DNA of 64,000 nt. It comes from Fontisubflavum oceani (lineage in GTDB: Bacteria; Pseudomonadota; Alphaproteobacteria; Rhodobacterales; Rhodobacteraceae). The notes under the pieces were generated by a model. The model worked only from the letters and a program-made list of their open reading frames with translations, made no database searches and was not told where the DNA came from. Location of the stretch: assembly GCF_030407165.1 (NCBI RefSeq), contig NZ_CP129111.1:1054001-1118000 (forward strand). Reading direction: 5' to 3'. A program made the translations under genes and the position numbers. Positions 25,913 through 34,132 of the stretch are shown here, one piece after another (the first letter of the stretch is position 1; each line of letters begins with the position of its first letter).

Positions 25913-27172
25913 ATGCGCAAGTTTCTAACTCTTACATCCGCGGCTGGGGCCTTACTGGCCGCAAGCGCGGCCTTTGCGGATGTCGAGCTGACATTCCGGT
26001 TTAACGATGGCGAGCGCGAGGAAATGCGCGCCGCCCTGGATGCGTTCGAGGCGGACAACCCTGGGATCACAGTCGAGCTTCAAACAATTGCTTGGGGCGA
26101 TTCTCGCGAACAGTTCCTGCGCGAGGGTGCGGTGGGGCAGGGCCCTGATGTGGTTCATATCGCGTTTGTTTGGACCCAGGAAATGGCCGAGGCGGGCATC
26201 GTGATGCCCATCGACGAGATGACCCAGTATGGCGAGTTCGCCAATGGGTTCGACGATTTCATCGCCACCGACCTGACGATGTATGACGGCCGTGCCTGGG
26301 GCGTGCCCTGGTCTGCTGACACATGGGCCATGGTGTACCGGACCGATGTGCTGGCCGAGGCTGGGATCGAGGCGATGCCTGAAACCTGGGATGAGCTCCT
26401 GGCCGCCAGCCGGACCGTCGCGGCAGAGACTGGCAAGACCGGCTTTGCCTTCCCTGCCGCCGATCAGGTCTGGTTCCCGTTCAACTATTATCTGTGGTCC
26501 AACGGCCTGACGCTTGTTGAAGAGGATGGCGCGGGTGGATACCAGCCTGGCGTGAGCGTCGAGGAACTCGCTGCTGCGCTCGATTATTTCGGCACCTATA
26601 TCAACGAAGAGCTTGTGCCGCGTTCGGTTTTGGCCATTGAGGTGCCACATGATCCGGCACTGTTGCAAGCGCTCTTGGATGGCTCGCAGGCGATGGCGGT
26701 GATGCCGACAAACACCTATCGTCAGCTTCTTTCGGCCTTTGAGGAGGCCAATCCCGGCGCCGAGGTGCCTTTTGCCTCCGGTACGATGATGGGGGGCAGC
26801 GAAGGGCCGCAGACTCATCTGGGTGGGCGCACTTTGGTGGTGAACTCCAACACCGATCACCCGACCGAGGCGTGGCAATTGCTGCAGTATCTGACCGAGG
26901 CGGGCCTGTTCGAGACCTATTACACCAACCAGTTCCCGGCGCAGCGCACGTTGCTGTCGCAGATCGAGTATCGCAGCGAAGAGTTGGGCTTTGCCGATCA
27001 GCTTGCCAACCATACCCGCACTTGGGGTGCCTATGCCGAAAGCGGCGCGGGCGTCGGGCAGCTCTGGAACCTGACCGCGCGGTCTGTTGGCTCGGCCTTG
27101 TCGGGTCAGGTCACCTCGACCGAAGCGGCGGAGCAGTTGCTGGCAGAGATCGAGCGTGTGCTCGATAATTGA
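25913..27172 (+). CDS. Sugar ABC transporter substrate-binding protein (CUT1)
   Basis: A periplasmic solute-binding protein of family 1. The 419 residues start with a signal peptide (LTSAAGALLAASAAFA). Typical features follow: TFRFNDGEREEMRAALDAFEADNPGITVELQ, WGVPWSADTWAMVYRTDVLAEAGI, and aromatic residues (WFPFNYYLW) that usually stack on sugars. The ATG at 25913 has AGGGAGG upstream. A strong intercistronic hairpin follows the stop, a usual way to keep binding-protein mRNA more abundant than permease mRNA. Confidence 0.92.
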   Translation: MRKFLTLTSAAGALLAASAAFADVELTFRFNDGEREEMRAALDAFEADNPGITVELQTIAWGDSREQFLREGAVGQGPDVVHIAFVWTQEMAEAGIVMPIDEMTQYGEFANGFDDFIATDLTMYDGRAWGVPWSADTWAMVYRTDVLAEAGIEAMPETWDELLAASRTVAAETGKTGFAFPAADQVWFPFNYYLWSNGLTLVEEDGAGGYQPGVSVEELAAALDYFGTYINEELVPRSVLAIEVPHDPALLQALLDGSQAMAVMPTNTYRQLLSAFEEANPGAEVPFASGTMMGGSEGPQTHLGGRTLVVNSNTDHPTEAWQLLQYLTEAGLFETYYTNQFPAQRTLLSQIEYRSEELGFADQLANHTRTWGAYAESGAGVGQLWNLTARSVGSALSGQVTSTEAAEQLLAEIERVLDN

Positions 27173-27181
27173 CCCATGATA

Positions 27182-27209
27182 GAGGGCCGGTCCGTGCTGA
27201 TCGGCCCTC
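27182..27209 (+). promoter_or_regulatory. Intercistronic stem-loop between binding protein and permease genes
   Basis: GAGGGCCG and CGGCCCTC form a perfect 8-base-pair stem with a 12-base loop, nine bases after the stop. The placement matches the transcript-stabilising or partially terminating hairpins known between binding-protein and permease genes, such as malE-malF. Confidence 0.6.
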
Positions 27210-27233
27210 ATTCATCGCAGACAGGAGCCCTCG

Positions 27234-28154
27234 ATGGCACTCTCCCCAACCGCCCGTGACCGGATCAATGCCTTCTGGATGCTGTTTCCAACCTTCCTGA
27301 TCCTCGTCGGGTTCTACCTGTATCCCACGCTGTATAATCTGGAGTTGAGCTTCACCGACATCACGCTGCTGCAGTTGCGGCAGGGGGGCGAAAATGTCGG
27401 GCTTGCGAACTATACTGAGTTTTTGACCAGCCCGAGCTTCTTTGACATCGCCTTCAACACGGTGGTCTGGCTGACGGCGATCAGCGTGTCGCTGAAGCTG
27501 CTTCTGGGGCTGTTGTTTGCGTTGCTGCTGAACTCGCGTTTTGTAGCGGGGCTGAGACTGACCACGGTCACCCGGCTGATGCTGCTGGTCCCATGGGCGA
27601 CGCCGCCGGTGGTCGCTGTGATCGCCTGGCGCTGGCTGTTTGATCCGACCCATGGCGCGATCAATCAGGCGCTGCTCTGGACCGGTCTGATCGATGATCC
27701 GGTGGCGTTTCTCGCCGAGCTGACAACCGTTTGGCCTTCCATCGTGACAATCATTGTCTGGAACACCACGCCCTTGATCGCGGTCTCTCTGTTGGCTGCT
27801 CTGCAAACGATCCCAGAAGAACTGAACGAGGCCGCGGCGATTGACGGTGCCACAACGTGGCAGCAATTCCGCTTTGTCACGCTGCCTTACCTGATGCCGA
27901 CGATCTCGGTCTTAGGGCTGATGTCGGTGATCTGGACGTTCAATAATTTTGTCTATGTCTGGCTCGCAACGGGCGCGGGACCCGGTACCTATACCAATGT
28001 GCTGGCGACCGAGATTTACCTGCGTGCCTTTGTGGATCTCAGGATCGGGTACAGCTCCGCCATCGGGATTGTCATGGCGGTGGTCATGGCCCTGTTCGGC
28101 GCGCTCTATTTCCGCTTCTTCGGGTTGAGCGACATGCAGGACAAGGTGGGTTGA
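27234..28154 (+). CDS. Sugar ABC transporter permease 1 (CUT1, MalF/UgpA type)
   Basis: A 306-residue inner-membrane permease with about six transmembrane segments, beginning at AFWMLFPTFLILVGFYLYPTLYNLELSF. The EAA loop that docks the ATPase is visible as ELNEAAAIDGATTWQQFRFVTLPYLMPT. The ATG at 27234 is preceded by AGGAG. It pairs with the next gene to form the channel. Confidence 0.93.
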   Translation: MALSPTARDRINAFWMLFPTFLILVGFYLYPTLYNLELSFTDITLLQLRQGGENVGLANYTEFLTSPSFFDIAFNTVVWLTAISVSLKLLLGLLFALLLNSRFVAGLRLTTVTRLMLLVPWATPPVVAVIAWRWLFDPTHGAINQALLWTGLIDDPVAFLAELTTVWPSIVTIIVWNTTPLIAVSLLAALQTIPEELNEAAAIDGATTWQQFRFVTLPYLMPTISVLGLMSVIWTFNNFVYVWLATGAGPGTYTNVLATEIYLRAFVDLRIGYSSAIGIVMAVVMALFGALYFRFFGLSDMQDKVG

Positions 28155-28158
28155 GGAA

Positions 28159-28985
28159 ATGGCAATGCGCGAACGTCTGGCAAGAGCCATTGAAAATGGT
28201 GGCATGTTTCTGGCCGTCACCCTCTTCATGGTGTTTCTCCTGGCCCCCGCAGCCTTCGTCTTCCGGGGCTCGATTCAGAATATCTCGGTGTCACTGGTCT
28301 CTAGCGACGGGGGCTTCACTCTCGATAACTACCTGTCGATCCTGTCGGATGGGTATTTCGTCTATGTTTTCAACTCGCTCTATATCTGCGCGGCGGCGAC
28401 AGTGCTCGCCTGCACGATCTCGCTGTTTGCCGCATATGGGCTGTCGCGGTTCCGCTTCCCGGGGCGGGGCTTCGTGTTCGGCGCGATTATGGGGGGCAGT
28501 TCTTTCCCTGGATCATCCTGGTCAATCCGATCTTTATCTTTTTCGCCCGCAGCGGCCTGATCAACAGCCATATCGGCTTGATCCTGTGTTACGCGGCCTT
28601 TGTCACGCCGTTCACCATCTACCTGCTGGTGGGTTATCTAACGACGATCCCTAAGGCGCTTGATGAAGCGGCGATTGTCGATGGGGCGAACCGGTTTCAG
28701 GTGATCCGCCTGGTGATCTTGCCGATCATGTGGCCCGGTCTGGTCGCGGCGGCCACCTTCGGCTTCCTGCAAAGCTGGTCGGAATACTTGTTGGCGCTGG
28801 CTCTGATCACCGAGGATGGGTTGAAGACCATTCCCCTGGGCCTCTACCAGTATTTCGGCGATGTGCAGGTCGATTGGGGGGCGGTTATGGCGGGCTCCGT
28901 GGTCGCGACAGTGCCAACGCTGCTCTTGTTCCTGCCTTTGCAGAAGAAGCTGGTCTCGGGCCTAACGCAGGGGGCAACCAAATGA
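28159..28985 (+). CDS. Sugar ABC transporter permease 2 (CUT1, MalG/UgpE type; one-base frameshift)
   Basis: The second permease. The N-terminal frame (FLAVTLFMVFLLAPAAFVF through AAYGLSRFRFPGRGFVFGAIMGG) ends soon after a six-G run at 28491-28496. The C-terminal frame resumes with LCYAAFVTPFTIYLLVGYLTTIPKALDEAAIVDGA, including the EAA loop. Adding one G joins IMGG to QFFPWIILVNPIFIFFA and gives 275 residues, the normal length. The ATG at 28165 has better spacing from GAGG than the one at 28159. The stop overlaps the ATG of the mutarotase gene. Confidence 0.9.
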
Positions 28986-29313
28986 CCCGACATCTGTGGC
29001 CACGCGAATCCTGCCGAGTCACGTGCAGGAGTATCTGGCTATGCATCGCGCCCCTGATCCTGTGGTCGGGCCTGCGCTTCTGGCCCATGGGCATGCGGAC
29101 TATCGGCTGCACTTGCTTGGGGGGTATGCAATCGCCAGCTTCGACTATCTGGGCAGTGATCTGGATGCCGACCGCGCACGGTTGCGGGCCTTGCCGGAGC
29201 TTGCCGACTGGATGGCCCGCACCAAAGCCTGTCAGGCACCACTGTCAGAAGCGCCAAACGCGCCGGTCTGGTCTCCGTTGCAGCAGATCTATCCCCTTCA
29301 AAGGGAACGCTGA
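28982..29313 (+). CDS. RhaM-like L-rhamnose/L-fucose mutarotase (one-base frameshift)
   Basis: A small dimeric alpha/beta-barrel protein that interconverts alpha and beta anomers of a 6-deoxyhexose, feeding the beta form to the dehydrogenase. The frame from about 29000 reads ILPSHVQEYLAMHR, then YAIASFDYLGSDLDADRARL, LADWMARTKACQAPL and VWSPLQQIYPL, the conserved RhaM layout (an HxxEY-type start and WW/W-A-P-M-like tail). The ATG at 28982 overlaps the permease stop (ATGA), but its frame is wrong after six codons. One G added at 28998-28999 gives MTRHLWATRILPSHV, 110 residues. TGATG overlap with the next gene. Confidence 0.75.
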
Positions 29314-30140
29314 TGGCGATCGACACTCATGTCCATCTCTGGAGGCTCGATCGCGGGGATTATGACTGGCTGACGCCTGCGCGCCCGCGCATCCACCGCG
29401 ACTTTCTCCCTGGTGATATGTGGGCGGCGCAAGAGGATCTGCCAATTTCTGGCGTCATAGCGGTACAGGCGGCACCGACATGGGCCGAGACGGACTGGCT
29501 CTTGGAGCAGGCGGCGGCGCATCCCAGGATCGTCGGCGTGACCGGATGGGCCGACCTGACGGCACCGGATGCGCGCGATGTGATCACAGAGATGGCGCGC
29601 AATCCCCGGCTTAAGGGCCTACGCCCGATGGAAGCGATCGCCGCAGGGCCGGAATGGCTGAGCACCGAGGCTTACGCTGACGGGTTGGCCGCGCTGGCCG
29701 AAACCGATCTAGTGTTGGAAGCGTTGGCCTTGCCGCATCATCTTCGCGGCGTCGCCGCTGTTGCCGAATGCCACATCGATCTGCCGATCATTATAAACCA
29801 CGCAGCGAAACCGACACCAGCGACGGTTGAGGCGTGGCGCCAAGACTTGGCTGCATTCACCGATCTACCCAATGTCATATGCAAAATGTCGGGTTTCACA
29901 GCGCAGAGCCGGGACGACGCGTTTCATCAACATGTCTGGGATATGGTCTATGGCGTCTTCGGCCCGGACCGCATGATGTGGGGCAGCGACTTTCCGGTCT
30001 TGCAGGAAACCTCGACCTATCAGGCATGGTTTGATCTGTCTGAGCGGCTGGCAATCGGGATGTCACAGGACGAGCGGGACCAGGTCTTCCTAGGCACCGC
30101 CGCGCGTTGTTACGGTTTGAACGAGGAACAGACAACATGA
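29313..30140 (+). CDS. Amidohydrolase-family sugar lactonase, probable L-fuconolactonase
   Basis: A metal-dependent TIM-barrel hydrolase of the COG3618 (amidohydrolase 2) family that opens the aldonolactone. The 275 residues show the N-terminal metal motif IDTHVHLWRLDRGDYDWL, characteristic of fuconolactonases and related lactonases. NHAAKP near residue 165 and MMWGSDFPVL near residue 226 follow, with the final metal Asp in GSDFP. The start overlaps the mutarotase stop and the stop overlaps the next ATG, so the three are translationally coupled. Confidence 0.88.
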   Translation: MAIDTHVHLWRLDRGDYDWLTPARPRIHRDFLPGDMWAAQEDLPISGVIAVQAAPTWAETDWLLEQAAAHPRIVGVTGWADLTAPDARDVITEMARNPRLKGLRPMEAIAAGPEWLSTEAYADGLAALAETDLVLEALALPHHLRGVAAVAECHIDLPIIINHAAKPTPATVEAWRQDLAAFTDLPNVICKMSGFTAQSRDDAFHQHVWDMVYGVFGPDRMMWGSDFPVLQETSTYQAWFDLSERLAIGMSQDERDQVFLGTAARCYGLNEEQTT

Positions 30141-30874
30141 AACGATTAGATGGCAAGACCTGCCTGGTGACGGCAGCGGGGCAGGGTATTGGGCGGGCCT
30201 GCGCCCTGGCAATGGCAGCGGAGGGGGCGCGGGTGCTGGCCACCGATATCAATGCCGGGGCGTTGGAGAGTTTGGCCGCAGATGGGATCAAGACGGCGGT
30301 TTTCGATGTCTGCGATCCCGACGCCATCGCCGGGTTCCGTGATCTAATCGCCGCGCCCTCGGTTCTTTTCAACTGCGCCGGCTTCGTTGACAACGGCACG
30401 ATCCTGGATTGTGACGAGGCCGCCTGGGCACGCTCGGTCGAACTCAATGTGACGGCTATGTACCGGATGATCCGCGCCTTCCTGCCCGGCATGATCGCGG
30501 CGGGCGGCGGATCGATTATCAATATGTCTTCGGTCGCCTCTTCGGTCATCGCGGCGCCAAACCGCTTTGTCTATGGCACCACTAAAGCCGCCGTGATCGG
30601 TATGACCAAAGCTGTGGCGGCGGACCATATCGGGCAAGGCATCCGCTGCAATGCGATCTGCCCAGGCACGGTGGACAGTCCGTCATTGCATGACCGGTTG
30701 CGCGCTACCGGCAATTACGAAGCTGCCCATGCCGATTTTGTTGCCCGGCAGCCCATTGGCCGGATCGGCACGCCCGAAGAAATTGCGGCGCTCACAGTCT
30801 ATCTGGCCTCCGACGAGAGCGCATATACGACCGGAGTTGCCCATGTCATCGATGGTGGCTGGTCCAACGTTTAA
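30137..30874 (+). CDS. SDR-family 2-keto-3-deoxy-L-fuconate dehydrogenase-like enzyme
   Basis: A 245-residue short-chain dehydrogenase. Its NAD-binding motif is TAAGQGIGRACALAMA, its catalytic Ser-Tyr-Lys sits in NMSSVASS and FVYGTTKAAVIGMTKAVA, and the ICPGTVDSPSL loop and the YLASDESAYTTGVAHVIDGG end are typical of the BDH2/UcpA branch, which includes 2-keto-3-deoxy-L-fuconate dehydrogenase. In context it oxidises the 2-keto-3-deoxy acid to a 2,4-diketo acid. The ATG at 30137 overlaps the lactonase stop (ATGA). Confidence 0.88.
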   Translation: MKRLDGKTCLVTAAGQGIGRACALAMAAEGARVLATDINAGALESLAADGIKTAVFDVCDPDAIAGFRDLIAAPSVLFNCAGFVDNGTILDCDEAAWARSVELNVTAMYRMIRAFLPGMIAAGGGSIINMSSVASSVIAAPNRFVYGTTKAAVIGMTKAVAADHIGQGIRCNAICPGTVDSPSLHDRLRATGNYEAAHADFVARQPIGRIGTPEEIAALTVYLASDESAYTTGVAHVIDGGWSNV

Positions 30875-30883
30875 GGAGATACC

Positions 30884-31726
30884 ATGAAACTGCTACGTGT
30901 TGGCCCAGCGGGCCAAGAAAAACCGGCCTTGCTGGATGCGTCGGGCATGCCGCGAGATCTTTCGGCCCATATCGACGATGTGTCGGGGGATGCGCTGAGC
31001 GACGAGAGCCTTGCCCGGCTGCGCCAGCTTGACCCCGAAAGCCTGCCCGCCCTGCCGAGCGATGCCCGTATCGGGCCCTGCGTGGGGCACGTGGGCAAGT
31101 TCATTTGCATTGGCCTGAACTACGCCGATCATGCGGCGGAGGCAGGTATGGCATTGCCTGAAGAGCCGGTGATCTTCTTCAAAGCGACCTCGGCCATTGT
31201 CGGCCCAAACGATGATGTCGAAATTCCCCGCGGGTCGGTCAAAACCGATTGGGAGGTCGAACTGGGCGTTGTGATCGGCAAGCCCGCCAAATACATCTCC
31301 GAAGCCGAGGCGCTTGATCATGTCGCGGGCTATTGTGTGGTTAATGACCTGAGCGAGCGGGATTTTCAGCTGCATCGCTCCGGCCAATGGGTAAAGGGAA
31401 AATCCGCCGACACGTTCGGCCCGATCGGCCCCTGGTTGGTGACCCGCGATGAGGTGACCGATCCGCAGGACCTGCCGATGTATCTCGAGGTGAATGGTAC
31501 GCGCTTTCAGGATGGGTCGACCCGCACCATGCACTTCGGCGTGGCGACTGTTGTGTCTCACCTGTCGCAGTTCATGAGCCTGCAGCCAGGCGATGTGATC
31601 TCGACCGGCACGCCGCCGGGTGTGGGCATGGGGCAAAAGCCTGAGCAATACCTCCAGACCGGCGACAGCATGGTGTTGGGCATCAGAGGCCTGGGCGTGC
31701 AGCGTCAAAGGGTTGTTGCGGGCTGA
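30884..31726 (+). CDS. Fumarylacetoacetate hydrolase-family protein, probable 2,4-diketo-3-deoxy-L-fuconate hydrolase
   Basis: A 280-residue FAH-fold hydrolase. The metal-binding acidic residues lie in KTDWEVELGVVIGKPAKYI. GLNYADHAAEAG, FFKATSAIVGPNDDVEIP and VISTGTPPGVGMG are family signatures of the acid-sugar branch. In the known L-fucose route the enzyme cleaves the diketo acid to pyruvate and lactate. It carries its own AGGAG site and ends the island operon. The nine-base gap from the SDR gene indicates cotranscription. Confidence 0.88.
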   Translation: MKLLRVGPAGQEKPALLDASGMPRDLSAHIDDVSGDALSDESLARLRQLDPESLPALPSDARIGPCVGHVGKFICIGLNYADHAAEAGMALPEEPVIFFKATSAIVGPNDDVEIPRGSVKTDWEVELGVVIGKPAKYISEAEALDHVAGYCVVNDLSERDFQLHRSGQWVKGKSADTFGPIGPWLVTRDEVTDPQDLPMYLEVNGTRFQDGSTRTMHFGVATVVSHLSQFMSLQPGDVISTGTPPGVGMGQKPEQYLQTGDSMVLGIRGLGVQRQRVVAG

Positions 31727-31737
31727 TCATCTCCACC

Positions 31738-31982
31738 CTAGTCGTTCAATTTGATTGTTAGGGCATGGCCAGCCCTTGATCCTTCGGGATGATGGTTTAC
31801 GGCGCTGGCGGACACTATCCCCGAGTGCTGTTTGGCCTGACGGTGTTGTAGTGTTTTCTTTGTCCATCGATCAGGATTTGCGACTCGTGCAGGCTATAAA
31901 AGATTCCACCATTGAGAAACTCTTCTGGGAGCCGGACATTGAAGCTCTGGCAATGTCCGTTCGCCGACCAGAGCGCTCTCCA
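31738..31982 (-). pseudogene. Decayed C-terminal fragment of an IS3-family transposase (OrfB)
   Basis: On the minus strand from 31976 the translation reads ALWSANGHCQSFNVRL, then FLNGGIFYSLHESQILI, then KHYNTVRPNSTRG, which is the C-terminal DDE region of IS3-type transposases (normally SPWENGHCESFN ... HYNTVRPHSSLG). It contains in-frame stops, and a frame shift leads to GHALTIKLND. The catalytic Glu of CESFN is Gln. No terminal repeats or 5' part are visible. It lies 11 bases after the last sugar gene. The rest of the gap, 31983-32237, holds nothing I can identify except AAGGA before the next gene. Confidence 0.8.
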
Positions 31983-32237
31983 AAAATCTGAATCGATACG
32001 TTTGCTTCAGGTTGCGTGGTCAGACGAAGGTAATTGGCAGAGTTCTATGCGGATAGTCCGAAACTCCGCCGTCAGTGGATGCTGAACTCGCCGCATACCC
32101 CGCGGCCGAAACAGGGCATTACATCGCATTTTGTCCGTCCCGACCGATCCGGACGCACCCGACAGCCCCTTCTGACAAGAACGGCGCAGCGGATCTAATG
32201 GTTCGCGGTTTTTCGGATTTCTACAAGGATACACACC

Positions 32238-34056
32238 ATGTCCCATTTTGACCCTAACGCCTTGAAAGAGGCACCTGCCCGCGCGATGGAAGACTTCGCA
32301 GACGACAGTCCTGCGCCCGCTGTCTTGATTGAGGTGGCACGCGACGGGCTGTCGGTGCGCAACGCCACCGGTACGATTGAGCTTGACGGCGATCGGGCGG
32401 CCAGCACGGACAATACATTTGAAGTTGGGTCTCAGACCAAGATGATGACATCGGTCATCATTCAGCAACTGGTTGGCGAAGGGGCGATCGACTTTGACGC
32501 CCCGCTGTCGGAACAAATGGATCTATCCGGTCTGGAAGGCATTCCCAATATCGAAGAGGTGACCGTGCGCGAGTTGCTGGCTAACCGGTCTGGCATCCCC
32601 GATTTCGATACAGTTCCCGGCGAAGGAGGCTTGCCCGCATTCATTGAACTGCTCTTAGCCGATCCAACTCAGACGTTGGGGCCCGACGGCATGTTGGCGC
32701 TTGTCGCAGATCAACCCGCCGACTTTGAACCTGGCGAAGGTTACGGATACTCAAATACAAACTACTTGCTTCTGCAAAAATTGATCGAACAAACGACGGG
32801 CGACAGTTTCGCTGAAGTGATGTCCGACCGTATTTTCTCTGTTGCTGGCATGGATGACAGCTCGATGAGATCCGAAGGCCAAACAGACGGTATGCTGCGG
32901 TCCTATGCGGAGCTTTTCCCGGGCGATGTCATCGACGTCACAGATGTACCCATAGATTTTGGTGCGTCTGGCGGCGTTGTATCGACCACTTTCAGACATG
33001 ATCCGTTTCATGGACGCGTTGCTGGTCTCTCGCACGCTGCTGCCACCCGAGCAATTGGAAGAGATGCTGGACTTCCGTGCAGAGGATGGCACCCCAAGTC
33101 TGGATGGAGAAAGCCTTGGTCTGTCGTCGGGCATCGCGTATGGGCAACAATTCATTGGGTTCGCCGGCGGTACCCTGGGGACAAATACAGCGACCTTCCT
33201 GCATGTCGAATCCGGTACAATCTTCTCCATCGCGACCACCCATTCGGATGCGGAACCTACAGAATTGCTGGTCGCCGCCTTCGCCGAAATCTTCAATGAT
33301 GATAACTGGGCAAGTTTCGATCCATCGGATGAGAGCTTTACGATTGCAGGCACAGCGGCCGAGATTTCGCTGACCGAGGATGAAGATGCAGCAGGCGGAC
33401 CAGAAACCGTGTTGGAACTGGGCAACGCCAGCCTGACCTTTGAAGGCCGACTGGGTGATCTGGATACGGGTCGCTTCACCTTTTCGGACGGCTCGACGCT
33501 GTCGATCGGCACCGATGGTCGGGATGTCATCGATGTTCTTCGCCAAACGCCAGATGCAGCGCACAGCGACAACCAACTGATTGGCGGTGCTGGCAATGAT
33601 CATCTTCGTGGTGGATATGGCGATGACACGATTGACGGCGGTGAGGGCAATGACATCCTGAGCGGCAATCAGGGCAATGACCACCTGAGCGGTGGCGCAG
33701 GGCGCGACCATCTGCGCGGCGGCAGCGGCGATGACGTTCTGTCGGGTGGCGATGGGACGGACATGTTGCGCGGCGGTGCTGGAGATGACGTGCTCGATGG
33801 TGGTGCCGGCCGCGATTACATGTGGGGCGGCGACGGGGCCGATACGTTTGTGTTTCAGCTCGACGCTGGCCAGGATCGCATCTTTGACTTTAGTGTTGGT
33901 GAAGACCTGCTCGACTTCTCTCAGACTGGATTGAGCTTCAGTGACCTTGAGATCAGCACACACGGTAGCTATACGCAGATCAGCTTCGGCGATGCCGAGA
34001 TTTCCATCTTCGGAAACAGTTGTGAGCCCTTGACCGAAGACAGTTTTATCTTCTGA
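32238..34056 (+). CDS. Secreted serine beta-lactamase/DD-peptidase-like hydrolase with RTX tail (one-base frameshift)
   Basis: Two-part protein. Residues 1-360 match the beta-lactamase/penicillin-binding-protein fold: nucleophile SxxK in VGSQTKMMT and the YxN-type motif GYSNTNYLLL. The third motif is unusual, FAGGTLG instead of HxG or KTG. Then come about eight RTX nonapeptides (GGAGNDHLRGG, GGEGNDILSG and similar) and a C-terminal type I secretion-like end (ISFGDAEISIFG to DSFIF). No N-terminal signal peptide is present, which fits export by a type I system. The frame breaks at 32990-32992: removing one T joins GGVVSTT to SDMIRFMDALLVS and gives 605 residues. Confidence 0.85.
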
Positions 34057-34132
34057 AGGCGCCAAAGTCATTTTTTGGGGTGCGCGCAGGTTATGCGCCC
34101 ACCCGATCTATTATACGGATGGCCATCATTTC

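Noticed and set aside
31755..31991. 78-codon plus-strand open frame after the sugar island
   Set aside because: The opposite strand encodes a recognisable IS3 transposase remnant, so this frame is its antisense shadow.
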